Source: Calycina herbarum
Lineage: Eukaryota; Ascomycota; Leotiomycetes; Helotiales; Pezizellaceae
NCBI GenBank assembly: GCA_001414485.1
Contig: LLEY01000089.1
Span: forward strand, 62,001 to 126,000
Direction of reading: 5' to 3'
Length of the DNA stretch: 64,000 bases
Below, one piece after another: positions 32,954 through 45,240 of the stretch (position 1 is the first letter of the stretch; each line of letters begins with the position of its first letter). A model generated the notes under the pieces. That model was not told where the DNA came from. It saw only the letters and a program-made list of their open reading frames with translations, and searched no databases. A program made the position numbers and the translations under genes.

Positions 32954-33767
32954 CAGCAAGAAGAGAGAATTCGACAGCAAATTTCCCGAAGAGACGCATG
33001 AATTTGGATTTTTAAACGTCATCCTGGGTCACTAAGGATGTCTCTTACCATATCCTTAGCGGCACCAAGACGGCTTTCGTTTGTAAGAGTAGTGGGGCTT
33101 GATGCGACAACCGACCGAGTACAACGTGTCATACCTAATAGTTGTAGCGAAATGACATACAAGGGTCAAGATCCAATCGAAAATTGTCCTTGAACCCACA
33201 GACAAGGCCCCTAGAAGCCATAAACAAGGGAATTCAAGCCAAAAGCCAGGGTTTTGTGGAGTTTCCAGGGTATTTGCAGGGCCTGGGTGGTCTTAAATCT
33301 CGCTACAACTATTAGGCATGACACGTTGTAGTTGTGTGTCTTCTTACTTCACTTGATTGCTGGGTCCGAGTGACCAGAGTGAAAATAACAGTTATATAGC
33401 TATATCAAGATGCGTAGGAACTACGTTTCTCCAATCTTCTCAGAAATCTGTATTTAGTTACGTATACGCCAATTTCACCAAATCTTAAGTAAGTATAAAT
33501 TCCATCCCTCTCAAGTCAACAACTCTTCAGACCGTGATATCAACTATGCTGCATCAGTGCAGCGTGATAAGAGATTTATGGATGGCTAGATGTGGTTTTG
33601 TCTTTAACAAGTCTAATGGGTTACTCGATTCAAGCTCTGTTCTGGGTTACCTAAGAGAGAGAGGAAGACAGAGAGAAGGAAGCAAATAACCTGCTTTCGA
33701 CAGGAAGAGAAGAAACGACATCAACTTTCCTGAGGCGAAGCATAAACTCGGACTTTTAAAAATGATC
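32954..33767. repeat. Pair of decayed ~70-bp direct repeats flanking a MITE
   Basis: Copies at about 32954-33022 and 33698-33767 align over about 70 bp with roughly two-thirds identity, judged by eye. Shared blocks include GGAAGAGA, CGACA.CAA.TTTCC, GA.GCATAAA/GACGCATGAA and TTTTTAAA. The MITE at 33122-33328 lies between them. Confidence 0.45.
33122..33328. mobile_element. 207-bp MITE with ~30-bp inverted repeats and TA duplication
   Basis: The ends are inverted repeats of about 30 bp (33122-33151 and 33299-33328) that begin CAACGTGTCATRCCTAATAG and continue TTGTAGCGA, with one mismatch. TA lies directly outside each end (33120-33121 and 33329-33330), fitting a Tc1/mariner/pogo target duplication. 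The interior has no coding capacity, so it is a non-autonomous element. Its ends share ACGTGT with those of the Fot1-like element at 23424, but no further. Confidence 0.82.
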
Positions 33768-35136
33768 TCTCATCTAACGAATGATATGCTCTCCAAATTT
33801 CTCCTCGGTTCCAAGACTAGCAGGCCTTTCCAGGTGTCTTCAAGAGTAGGGTTCAGCAATATACTCTATCAAGAACTTGCATCTCGAACGCCGAGTCGGT
33901 TCCAAATGATCAACCCAGATATTTATTCCACAATTAACGATGAAGCCAAATCTGGGGCTGTAGCGAATTTGTTAAGTCACCTTTTCAATACTTGGACTAT
34001 GTATGCTCTCACTCCTAATGTATGAAGAAAGGGTCATAACAACTTGTTATCCAGTTGTTTTCAAGTAAAGTATGCGAAGTAAGAGCAAATACCATTCATT
34101 ACCTGCCTGGAGTAGAACTGCAACAGATGATAATCCCCACAAACTTCCATCTTCAAGTGTGTTGGTATTTGTTAGTAGTTTCCTAAGTTCCTCTTCTTGC
34201 TTTACTTGACGAAAAGAGATCGTGAGAGAAGTAAATGAATGTAGGAGACTCGACAAGAAGAGGGGTTTCGTCAGTAAATATCTTGTGGGAGTGCGGATTC
34301 GAACATTACCTATCACGATCAATCTAACTTCGAAAAAGAATCTTCTAACATTTGTCGAAGGCGCTCCCAAGAACGACCTTCGTTTGTTGGATATCCTCTG
34401 GGGTATTGTCAAAGACACGCCCTTGCGAAGGTGATTCACAACGGTTTACCAGTGACCCCACCAATATAGCACAGCCTTTAGAGATTTAATTCATACCATT
34501 TCCCATAATGAATGGAACTTCTTTCGCCCTCGTTCTTTCGGTTCTAGTTAATATCATACGTTAAAGTAACTTCACTCGAGCCCAAAAGAGAAAACTTGTT
34601 TGTTTGAAATTGTATTTATTTGAATTTTTTTTTCTCTGTCAAGCTTATGATTTATGTTATTCTTACTCCTATTTCCCATCCCAAAGCACCGAGAAGTTTC
34701 AATACTCCTTCAAATGCTTGTTCCAATTCCAATCCCAAGACTCCCTATTTCTCCTAAAAAGCAAAAATCTCCTCCCAAAAACGAAGGGCTTCCTTCCTAT
34801 ATGCTGCTTAAAACGCCGTTGATATGCAGCCCATGATCCTTCCGAACCCCCGATGATGAAGGTAGAAGAAAGTTTGTTGTTGAACGAGTGTAGTGTTGTG
34901 ATGTGATGCGGTCGATGTGATGTAGCGAGAGTATGATGGTATACAGACAAATACTTTACATTAACATAGTAAGATTGATTCCCGGCGTGATATCGAGGAT
35001 TTGATGTAATCGCGGTAATGGGGTGATGATGTAGCGTGAGCCAATAATTCTTTCTCCTCCAGTTGTGGGTATCGTATAAACAGAGTCGCTCGTGCGCGCG
35101 ATTCAAAGGAAAATGCAAGACGGATAATCAAGGAAA
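33768..35136. other. Intergenic
   Basis: No gene is supported; open frames here have no recognisable content. The part nearest 35136 is probably 3' UTR of the next minus-strand gene. Confidence 0.4.
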
Positions 35137-36938
35137 TCATCTCAAAGCCCAACTCTCCCTCTCCATCCAACTCTCCGTGTAAGCACTCAAAGGTGTCTCG
35201 GGAATCTCCCCATAACTCCCTCTCTCCTTGCTCATCCAGACTTTACTCCCTCCCTTACCCATCTTCTCCTTTCCCTCCTTATTTCTTCCTCTCGCCTCTC
35301 TATCCCGTGCAATAATCCCTTGCTCAATTTCCCGCTGTCTTCGTGATCTTGCTGACCCTGTGGAGTTGGAAGGTCCGATACCAGATAGTTGTCCTGCTCC
35401 ATAGGAATCCCAAGATAGGACGTGGTCATCGCGATCATTCATATTGGATTTGAATACCGGAGGTGGGGAGTTGGAACGTGGTTTCTTTTGCTCTTTCTTG
35501 GTTTCTTTAGGGGCGGATGTGATTTCTCGGCCTTGGAGTGGGAGGGAGAAAGGGTTTACCCCAATGGTTGGGGAGGCGTCGACGACGCCTAGACCGATTG
35601 GGATGGTGTATGTTGAGATTCCGGTTTTGGCGGAGTTGTCTCTTGTCAATGCATTGTGACTTTGTGATGTTTGAATTTGTGGCGAGGAGGTTGCGGGTGA
35701 GAAGGCTTGAGAGCATGGTTCTGAAGGTGTTTCGTACCGGGAACTCATGTTGGGGTCGGATTGTGACTGGATCTTTGAGAATAATGAACGGGGAACATCA
35801 GCTGCAGGAAGTTCCGTAGATGAATGTTTTGGTTTTGGGGAAGGCCCGAATTTTGAAGGACCGGCAACTTCCTTTCTTAGACTGTCAACTCGTGGACTTC
35901 TTTGGGCAAAGGAAAAACCATCGAGCTCGTTTTGTGGGATGATTGGAGTGGAATCTAATTGTTGTGCTGAGCTATCTGGTCGGAAAGCTGGGTGCATAAA
36001 TGTTGGGGGTGCAGGTCTCGGTGGTGAGTTTCCTCCTCTAAATGCTGGGTGTTGGGATAATTGATGGACATGATAAGCTGGATGTCTGGTTTGTTGTGAT
36101 GAGTGATGCATTGGTGTTATTGGGGTTCCTTGGGTTCCAGGTGTGTGAGGGGTTTGTACGTTGCGCCAGGATGGAATTTCTGGACTTCTACCGGGAAGTG
36201 GGTGGTAGGCTGGATGCTGAGCTACTGGAGGAGGAACTATTTCCTTTTCTTCTGTATCTGCTGGAATAACGGGTGTAACTGAGCGAGACCCAATAACTGA
36301 GCCCGGATGGTTTGATCCCTGGTTGGAACCTTGGCTTAAACTTCTGTCTCTTCCAGCTCGTGTGTATCCTGAGAATCTAGTTAGTAAATCACCCAATTGA
36401 GTCCGAAAATAATTGACATACCTCCTCGTCCATCCTCCGGTTGAAGGTGTTGTCCTTCATAATATGAGTTTTGTCGTGCCATTTCATATTCCTTTCCTTC
36501 CTTTCCACCTCCAAATGATGAAGCTGTCGAATTGATTCTTGTCTTCTTTTGCATCTTCCTCCTCCAGAAAAACCATCCTAAAACTGAAATAACTGAAGCT
36601 GCCACTATCCCACATGTAATTCCTACAATAATTGGTGTATTGTTTGGCGCGACGGTAGCCACTGCCGACTGAGAAGGGGTGGCGGTGGTTGAAGTGGAAG
36701 ACATGGCTTCAGCTCCTGTTCTCGAACTAAGAATCGTGGTGGTCGAGGTCGATGATGCACCAGTTGGTTGCGGGATGGTGGTGAGTGTGATGATAGTCCT
36801 TATTGCTTCCTCACTCGTCGTTGATGATGCGATAGTCGAAGTTGTAGAATCTGAACCTCCACTCGCTTGGCAAGCATCGCCAGTCGTGCATTCGCTGGAT
36901 CGTTCCACAAGAGGGATGTCTCTAGATAAGAAGGCCAT
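35137..36938 (-). CDS. Mucin-like single-span membrane protein, possible surface sensor
   Basis: Two exons (36938-36422, 36368-35137; 53-bp intron with TACTAAC branch) give 582 residues. Residues 1-100 are Ser/Thr-rich (mucin-like), with two early cysteines (SECTTGDACQ). A membrane helix follows near 105-125 (IIVGITCGIVAASVISVLGWFFW), then a stop-transfer RRKMQKK. The cytosolic part is long, disordered and Pro/Ser-rich. It contains repeated HPAY/HPAF tetrapeptides (AQHPAYH, RHPAYH, QHPAF, MHPAF) and ends in a basic region and YTESWMERESWALR. There is no cleavable signal peptide, so the single helix would act as signal-anchor with the short N-terminus outside. The layout recalls Mid2/Wsc-type cell-wall sensors, but no WSC domain is present and no homology is claimed. 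Confidence 0.75.
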
Positions 36939-39900
36939 GGTGATTCCTCTTAGTTCAAATCTCGTGTGAGGAAATTAGAGGAAGAGGAACAACCAATTTC
37001 AAGTGGGAAGGATGTATCTGAAACGAGACTGGAAGACCGGTCGGGAAGGGGAGGGATGGAACGGTACAAGTATGCAAGTGGGATGGGGGAGACAATGGGA
37101 CACACACAACTGCCACTCTCTGCCAGGGCCCGATGAAGGATCTCGAGGCAGAAACGTGGTAAACCTTCTCGGCGGGACGCAGTGGGTACGACGGATTTGG
37201 GGGTGGGACAAGGGGGGGTGGGTTATACGGAGCAGGGTTGGAGGGGGGCGCGGTTGGCGAGTTGAGGTAACCGACAGGTCAGGTACAGGGAGAGCTCTGA
37301 TCTGTTGACTGTACTTGTACAGACTTGGTACTTTACGAGAGCGCAGCTCGCAGCGGAGAAAAACAAGGACAAGAAAAGAAACGCTTTTCCCAGAGCTCGC
37401 TTCCCTGGTCTACAGATAGGCACAATCTTCACCTAATTCTTCTATCTGCATCTGCTCTCCACATTTGGGAGTGGGTTGCACTGGCACACCGACACGCACT
37501 TTGCCTTGAGGACTGCTCAAGGCCTGTTCAAGGTTACCTCCAGCAGGCCTTGAGCGGGGAGGTTTCTGCACCATGGACTGAGGATCGCCATCTTCTTCAA
37601 GCTCCTTGGGTGCAGCCTGTGGACCACTGTGGGCAGAGCTGTGAGTGGTGTTGAGGGATTTCGCGGTGTGGTCGATTTCCTTCGCTTACTCGATACTCAC
37701 AAACCAGGACCTCCCCCTGGTTGATGCACCAAAATACCCTAGCATAGCCTCGACAGAATGCAAGCACCGAGTGGATTTCGCACCCAAAAATGGGCGAGCG
37801 AGATCACGATGACGACCCGCGATAACGATGAGGAGATCACAAGTGCGAGGCGAAGTGACCGGTGGTTGGGTTGGTTTGCTCCAGCGGGTTTTCATGTCCA
37901 CCACCCGTTCTGTAAGGAAAGCAACTTTTACAGGGTTTAGTCCGGGGTTGGATACAGGTCGGATTTTTAGTAGGCGGTTGGAAATGGACAGGAGATCGTA
38001 GCGACGAAGCCAGTTCTAGAGGGGCGGCGTATTCTGTGCAAATCAAGAGCCCCCACTGTCTTCCTCATCAGGCAACTTACGTTGTCAACAAATCTTGGTG
38101 TTCGCGTCTGGCGCGTTTGACTTTTTACCTTTCTCCCTGCTGCGCTTTTTCTCGCTACAATTCAAGCATATCTGATCGACGTTCAGTCTCCATTCTAATC
38201 AATATCTGCTTTTCTTCTTCCAGTTATGTCGGTGGCGTTGTGACTATTCGGGTGGGGCTGACCACCGATTCTCAAGACGTGTAAGACACAACGAGGAGAG
38301 CCTCATCGTTTGGCTTGGGGCTTTTTTCTTCGGCGTCTCCTCGTGGCCGCCACAGAAAGAACCCCGGTGCTGTTGGGGGAAGAGGAAGTGATCCTCATGA
38401 ACATTGTCGATCAGATTACCATACCGATTATCGGATGATTAGGATCACCACCACTTCCTTGGAGCCGACATTTACGCACGCAAAGGAAGCTCATATCGCT
38501 GGACGAGTATGCATCTATCAAATCACAGCCTCTCGGTAGTGCGGTTTTCAACGGGTCGTTTGTTCAACTCTTCATGGCGCTTATGGTGGACATTGTGGCA
38601 CCATCACCCGCCGCCTCCACTCCAAATTCCACCCCCAAAATTGGCATTGGCACAGACAATCGATGCTGTGAAGCATCAACGGGCTCCGGGTCCAACCGTG
38701 CCCGCCGGCCAAATAAGTCGTCAACAGTTCTGCAATGTGCCGAAGGGAAGAAAAATCCCGAGATATTGTCATCTTGTCCACCAGAAAAGGTCTGCGCCTC
38801 GACTCCTTCGAAGAATTGCCCCACTAAAACACCAACCAACCAAAAAGATACGGAGACACAACACCATGAATAGCTTTCCTGCCCCCAAAGAAACCACTGG
38901 TCCATTCAATCCAGGCTGTGTCAGCACTCAATTAGAGCCTCATTGATCATTTTGGCTTTCTTTGTGCCTTACAATTGTATTTTGATGTACTTTTTTTTAG
39001 TTACATTCGGATGCAACGGCAGTTGGAGATAACGTATCTAGAGTTGGGCTTACTGGAATCCATCCAGATAACTCAAATAACGATCGCGAACCCGTTTCTT
39101 CATCCTTCAAAATTGGACAATGTCACGATTCGTCTTCTTCAGCAGCAATCTTGGAGAAGTAACCTCCCCCTCAATTCTATCATTTCACAATCGCACAATC
39201 ACTTCTTGGCAAGGCTACAGGAGATTCTCTCGGGGATACGAAGGCTACGATTCGCTATATTTAACCCCAACCGCCAATGGTCGAGTGGTGTGCAGATGAA
39301 CCCATGTTCCCGATGTAACCTCAATTCGTTCCGCACCACCACACCACCTTCTGATCACAGCGTGGGTTCTAATTTTATCGTACATCAGGAACTTAGCCCC
39401 TTCGTCACCAGGAAATATTGCGGGTGGTTGGACCAGTTAACTTCCTTCCGACTCCCAAGAGCTTTTTCCATATGAATGAGCCTTTCGCTCCCGATCGTGG
39501 CGTATTCCTCTGTTCGATTGTTCTTGCTTTGGAATTATTGAGAGCGTGCTTTGTGGTTGTTTAGCTTTGATATTTTTATCCTTTTCTTACAAGTGCTTAC
39601 CACGGGCCGGAGGGACTCTTTTCATCCAAACCCACGAGTGTGAGGTAAGATGATTTTATCACAGGCTATCAGCTGTGAAGATTTTGTATCCATAGTAAGC
39701 AAAATACAGTTGGGTTTGCCTCCTACCAACAAACTTTCATCCTCCTTACCGAGCTCCCATTCCCTCCTTCGCATTCAAATGTCTTCGGCGATAGCCAAGA
39801 AGCGCTCCTTGCTCCCAACTCCTTTCGATACCGTGGGAAGTCCCTCCGCAATCAAGAGATTCATCACCAAATTTCCGTCCCGTGATTAAAGCCAAATCAG

Positions 39901-41256
39901 GAAAGTGGTGGAAAATATATCCCCTAATTGGGTGATTACCAAGACCCAAAATCCCATTCAAGCGAGAAGCATACGTTACGTGATCCCTTGTTTCATCTTC
40001 GACCGGTTTACAAATACCATACGTGCCTCTTTGTCTTCCCCTTCCCTCTCGGGATATTTTATCTCCCGTTTGCGTGCTTGCGTGCACGAATTCCCGCTCT
40101 ACCCGATCACAATCCATCACATCACCCACTTCAAATACCTACCTTGTGGGGGAACGAGTAGCGAGGCGCAATGAGTAAGATGGGGATGGGGGTACAGTAC
40201 CTAGTTACCAGCCGGCCACACCTACTTTCATCCCCATCAGTCTTCGGCGAACGCCCAACACGCCTATGTGTGATCGTATGAGCAGCACAGACGTGTGCGA
40301 TGATTAGGTGAGGCACAAGGGATTATACGATGATTTATCCAACTTTATCCAACTTAACCTCCATTCTTTTTCAGCTCTTCACTTATCACACAAACATTCC
40401 TCCCTTCACGTAGGCAACTGTTTGTTTGAGTTTAAGAGGTACGAGCCTGGGTTCCAACTGTCGATCTCCAACAAGGTGGCGAATGTGAGTGCTGCAAGGC
40501 TGATTGGGAATACTCTCGTGGTGACACGGGGTTTCTGTACCGTTGCTGTGCCGCCTGCAGGAGATGTCTGTCTTGTCTCGTTATTATGAAACGTGGGATA
40601 CTTGATTTTTCTTGCAGCTGAGCGATGACTATGTTAATGATTGTACGGTGTAAAACAGGGCTGATACTGTTGCGACCCTAAGGTTGTCTATTCGTTTGGG
40701 TGTGGGACTTGAAACTTAGGTTGTGAGAATAGGCTACCTTCTCTCTGTTTTTCGCATTCGGTTGCTGTTCAGCGGGGCGAAGTAAGAGTCTCGCTCGTTG
40801 TTCAACATACACTTGAAAGTTTTTTACTTGTGCCAGATTATGCCTGTGGCTTCCAGGAGAGTAGTACTCCCCGACGATGAGCTCCCGTATGAGCGAAAGT
40901 CCTATATGATATCCTCGCACCATTAATTATTTCTTTCTTAGACTTTTAGCATAATCGTTTCTTGTTCAAGAGTATTTTGAGCAATGCCCAAACTTTCTGC
41001 ATTGGTTAACGTCAATCAAGTGTACGTGATTACTCGTAAAGGTTCTAGATTGTCACACACGAGTTCCTTTACCGAAACATTTGTACCCCGCCACTCCACA
41101 TTTTGAGATTCTAATTGAGTTTATCTTCATTGGCTTATTATCGCAGGTTCTTTAAACATTATTTCTAAAAATGGAATTCCCAATGCTTGTTCCAAACCGA
41201 ATTATTCCAGCTCCAATACACCCTTTTCACTTCCTATATTACCTCCTATTTTCTCG
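36939..41256. other. 4.3-kb intergenic interval, no supported gene
   Basis: This long tract separates two minus-strand membrane-protein genes, so it holds the promoter of the mucin-like gene and the 3' end of the Cys-rich gene. Open frames such as 38509-38946 and 38975-39475 overlap in several frames without recognisable content or splice structure. The 38100-38230 segment is pyrimidine-rich and ends TTCTTCTTCCAG, which could be a transcript leader or acceptor, suggesting an untranslated or non-coding RNA. Confidence 0.35.
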
Positions 41257-42102
41257 TTAGATCCACACGCGTTCAGCTGGAAGTTCAACTACAGGTTCTG
41301 GCAGTTCTGGCACCGGATTTTGCAGTTCTTTGGGCTCCATTTGCTGGGGTTTGAAATCTGGTTGTTGGTTGTTCTTTTCCGTCTCGTGGGGAGCCGGTGG
41401 GCTGAAAGTTTGGTCTTCGGGCTTCGCTCGTTTTATTTTCCTGTATTGGAAGCAAATTATTGCAATGATACCGCACAAGATAAGGATACCAAATGACAAG
41501 CCAACGCCCAGCCCAACCTTGGCTCCTGTGCTTAATCCTGATGGAGGGATGTTATTCGATGAGGCCGAGGGAGTAGCGGATGAAGTCGCGGTGGCTGAAC
41601 TACTGCTGGAGACCGTAGATGAACTTGGAGTCGGTGGACTGTCCACAATTTCACCTGTATTATCGAGGAATACCCCTGAACCCTCCTCACAGCATCTGGG
41701 ATTTGCGTCGCAGCAGAAACTTCCATTTTGACAAAGAGCTACTCGAGGGAGGAAGCCGGTAGTTTCATCTGGGAGGAAGTTAGCAGTCTTCCTTTAGGTC
41801 GGCTTGGAAGTCTAAATACTGTAGAGACATATCGCTCTGCAACTATCCGAATTGTAAGGGTTAAGAGCGCAAGGCCCACGAACGAATGTCGAATTATTTT
41901 GTTGTGGTTGATGGCACAAACGGTTTGGTAGACAGGCGTCGTTTACGCCACAGCATGCGTTTGATCCGGGACATATGCGGTTTCCTGTGTATGCGGTTCC
42001 GCCAAACCCAAAGCAAGTCACTGCTTCAACTTGCTGTATTATTTCGCCGAGATTAATCGCAAAAGTAATTAAGAGCACTGCCAGCGTGTTTACTCGAAGC
42101 AT
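41257..42102 (-). CDS. Cys-rich type I membrane protein, unrecognised
   Basis: Two exons (42102-41820, 41768-41257) give 264 residues. A signal peptide (MLRVNTLAVLLITFAINLG...) leads into an ectodomain with about 14 cysteines (CFGFGG, CPGSNACCGVNDAC, FCCDANPRCCEE). After that come a Ser/Thr/Pro-rich stalk, a membrane helix (VGLGVGLSFGILILCGIIAIICF) and a basic stop (RKIKRAK). A short cytosolic tail rich in Pro/Glu/Gln follows. The layout fits a cell-surface receptor or adhesin-like protein widespread in filamentous ascomycetes; I cannot name the family. The intron is placed so the second Cys cluster stays in frame (LYNETTGFLPRVALCQNGS). Confidence 0.8.
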
Positions 42103-42592
42103 GATGGCTAGTATTCGAAAAGTTGGAGAGTTTGGCTTGGGAGTGAGTGCGCAAGATTACATCATTAACAAAGACCTCCCAAGCGTAGCTATTTTCTTTG
42201 TTGTTTATTATGTGCAACTTTGGGTTAATTTTTAATTTTTAATGTATCATTTTGGACAAATAGAAGTTCGTCGTGAGCTGATTGTGGCTGTCTATTTTCC
42301 CTCCAATGAATTGTCTCAATTCCTAGATGTCTCGGCGCTTCAAACCACTTCCAAACACCAACATCCATGCTTATTTTTACCCCTAGAAAACATTTCAATC
42401 TGACCTCGTCCGAAAATTTCTTGGAAGTTGGACCCTTTACCCTTTAACACTTCAATTTATGCTTTGAATCTCTTGGCCCTTACTACCTAATTCATCTCCT
42501 AAACCGTCGCTTATCTCAATTAGATTTTATTGAAAACCATACCGAAGATCTTTGATGCTACACCTTTGCCAAGGTCGATCGATTGTATCGAA
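42103..42592. promoter_or_regulatory. Divergent promoter, Cys-rich protein and mannosyltransferase
   Basis: About 490 bp separate two divergent start codons of secretory-pathway genes. No specific regulator site is identified. Confidence 0.4.
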
Positions 42593-44014
42593 ATGTTGCG
42601 CCCTTCTGTAAATACGGTTGCTAAAAGAGGTTATTTCACGCTCTTTATAGCGGCAGTCTTTTGCACAACGTTGTATCATCTATGCACTCGCTCGAATTCA
42701 ATCGCTCCACTCGGAAACCACAGGTCAAATTCTGCGATATCCACTATTGTCGAGCCAGTCGCACAATATTTTATCGATTACCCACTCGATGGCCCAAATT
42801 ATCGCGACCAATTCGGGGAACTCGGGAAACGAGTTCAACTTCTCACAAGCTGGATTTTGGCTTCACATCAGCATCCGAAAGACCACTTGCTCAAGAAATC
42901 CATCGAAAGCGTTAGCGAGTCCATGTTCCCTTTCATCAAAAACACTTCAAATCCAGACAATCTTACTCCTCTTACCTCGCTAAAGAATTCATATGTTCCT
43001 GGCTCTACCGGCATAGTTGTTCCAGTGGGAGTGAAGAATTTCCGATTTGCATGCCACCTCATTTTTATACTACGCACTGTATTGCATTCAAAACTTCCTA
43101 TTCAAATTGCCTACGCAGGAGATGGAGATCTGCCACTTGAGAATCGAAAAAGTCTTCTTGGCCTTGTCAAAGATATCCAGTTTTTAGACGTGCTCTCTGT
43201 TCTCGATGATGAAAGCATGGCCCTCGATCGGAGTTGGGCAATCAAACCTTTCGCGGTACTAGCCAGCACCTTTGAAAAGCTTATCCTCCTCGATGCCGAT
43301 ATTGTATTCTTACAGCCCCCGGAAACACTACTTTCAAGAATCGATTTTCAAGAAACTGGCGCTCTCTTTTTCCACGATCGCCTATTATGGCAAGGTGCAT
43401 TTCCCGAGCGTCACGAATGGTGGCAGGAGCAAATGAAACATCAAAAACCTACTAAGGCACTGTTATCATCACTTGTATGGACAGAAAATTACGCAGAAGA
43501 AGCAGATTCCGGAGTTGTGATTCTCGATAAATCTCGACTTCAAGTTTTCACAGGCCTCCTTCACATTTGTTGGCAAAACACAAAAGCTGTCCGTGAAGAA
43601 GCAACCTACACATTGACTTATGGAGATAAAGAGAGTTGGTGGTTTGGACTTGATCTCTGTGGCGTTCCTCATAGTTTTGAGAAACATTATGGTGCTGTAC
43701 TTGGGGAGATTCAAGTGAGTGACGATGGGGAGGAGGTGTGTGGTTTTACGATTGCGCATGTTGATGATGAGGATAGGTTAATTTGGTATAATGGGAGTTT
43801 ATTGAAGAATAAGGCTGTGGATCAGGAGGAATTCATGGTTCCGGAGTATTGGATGGTTGATGCTGAGTGGGAGAAAGGTGAAATGAAGAGTGATATGAGT
43901 TGTATGAAGGGTGGAGTGCCTGTTGCTTTGACAACAAAGGAAAGAGATCTTCTAAGACGAAGTGTGGAAGTTGCCAAGAAAGTTGACGCAGAAATTTCCT
44001 TGCTTGAGGTTTGA
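42593..44014 (+). CDS. Mnn1-family alpha-1,3-mannosyltransferase (GT71)
   Basis: One exon, 473 residues from the first in-frame ATG (MLRPSVNTV); the frame is open a further 63 bp upstream but without an ATG. It is a type II Golgi membrane protein: a short basic N-terminus, then a membrane anchor (GYFTLFIAAVFCTTLYHLC) near residues 13-31. The catalytic domain contains KPFAVLASTFEKLILLDADI, whose LDAD supplies the metal-binding DxD motif, and later DSGVVILDKSR and an ESWWFGLDLCG block. Mnn1 enzymes add alpha-1,3-linked mannose to N- and O-glycans of secreted and cell-wall proteins using GDP-mannose. The acceptor here is unknown. Confidence 0.9.
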   Translation: MLRPSVNTVAKRGYFTLFIAAVFCTTLYHLCTRSNSIAPLGNHRSNSAISTIVEPVAQYFIDYPLDGPNYRDQFGELGKRVQLLTSWILASHQHPKDHLLKKSIESVSESMFPFIKNTSNPDNLTPLTSLKNSYVPGSTGIVVPVGVKNFRFACHLIFILRTVLHSKLPIQIAYAGDGDLPLENRKSLLGLVKDIQFLDVLSVLDDESMALDRSWAIKPFAVLASTFEKLILLDADIVFLQPPETLLSRIDFQETGALFFHDRLLWQGAFPERHEWWQEQMKHQKPTKALLSSLVWTENYAEEADSGVVILDKSRLQVFTGLLHICWQNTKAVREEATYTLTYGDKESWWFGLDLCGVPHSFEKHYGAVLGEIQVSDDGEEVCGFTIAHVDDEDRLIWYNGSLLKNKAVDQEEFMVPEYWMVDAEWEKGEMKSDMSCMKGGVPVALTTKERDLLRRSVEVAKKVDAEISLLEV

Positions 44015-45240
44015 ATAAGGCTCAGTTTTATATTGGTATACAAGAAGGGAGTTTTAGGATTTGGAGTAGATATTTAGAGGATTACCCAATACATCTTGGT
44101 TTTTTTGGGATGGGAATCGGATTTGGGAGAGTGATAAAATGGGGGGAAATAATATTCAACAACTTTTGCAACAATAATCAACATGCCACAGAAATCTAGG
44201 TATGTGCACGTGAGCTTGCGAACGGCGGCCAGTAATTCCACGCCTACAATTAAGCGATACAAGCGAGCAAGTCAACAACCGCCGCTCCACCCCGCCATCT
44301 CTAATTGGCTCGCACAATCCACGGGAGACCCACATACCCCCACAGAGCCTCAATTTCTTCATATCGGCAAATAACACGTTTTGTCAACTATAGGAACACT
44401 AGGGGCGGCTGTCCGGCTGGTACAGTTCAGGTCAACTTGGTGAATCTCGAGAAGAACGATAGGCGCATACGATTTACGACCCGACAAACAAAATTTTCGA
44501 CCATTTCGCAACTATTGACAATACAACAACAATTCGGAGCCACTTAAAATTTACCAAGACTCAGTTCGTCTGGTTTTAACTCCTGGCCACCCCTCGAGGG
44601 CTGGGAGTAGTTTTGCTGGTTTGTACCTCGAACTTCTTTTTTAGACGAGATGGGTAAACAACAGCGACGGAGACTGATTGGAGCGAATTATGGTGCGAAA
44701 TCCTCAGTCAAGGAGTGACTTCTATCTATATAAAGCCTACTTCTCTTTGGCTAAACAACCACCAACAGATGGCTCGGCACCAAGACGAGGAGATCATTTT
44801 GAACATTTCATTCTTAAGAGTTTACATTGTCTTATACTCTGTAGAGTAGTGTAGAACAGAATTTTTTTCTGGGCGGAGGAGCGCAAGAATTCTAGAGATC
44901 GTTTCCAAAAATAGATCTGAATTATACTCTACCGTTGTTAAATGAAAGTCTACTGTCAATCCTTTTCTTGTTGTCGAAAGTAGAATACTCCGTTTATCGA
45001 TTTCCTCCTCCCATCTGGTCGCCAAATTGAGTAAAGTTGAGGGAGCGTGGGAAAGTGTGGTTGGGCTTTGGTATACTTAAAGCTCACGGAAGGCAGAGGT
45101 TTACAAACCTGTTGGAAACTCGACGATAGAGCCAGAATGCTTGCAGAGAAACTGGAGTACGAGATTTTCTGGGCTTTTATACTTTGATGGAATGGGGAGA
45201 AGGTGAGGACTTCCTTGGCTGCAGTGGGACTGCTGGGTTG
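44015..45240. other. Intergenic downstream of the mannosyltransferase
   Basis: Short frames only. No supported gene, RNA or repeat. Confidence 0.4.

Noticed and set aside
33762..34025. 87-codon plus-strand open frame
   Set aside because: No recognisable domain, and it begins inside a decayed repeat copy; insufficient support for a gene.
34281..34310. GTTCGAATCC on the minus strand resembling a tRNA T-loop
   Set aside because: Flanking bases do not form a T-stem and there is no D- or anticodon-arm.
38509..39475. Plus-strand open frames of 145 and 166 codons
   Set aside because: Overlapping open frames in several phases, no motif and no splice evidence; treated as intergenic.
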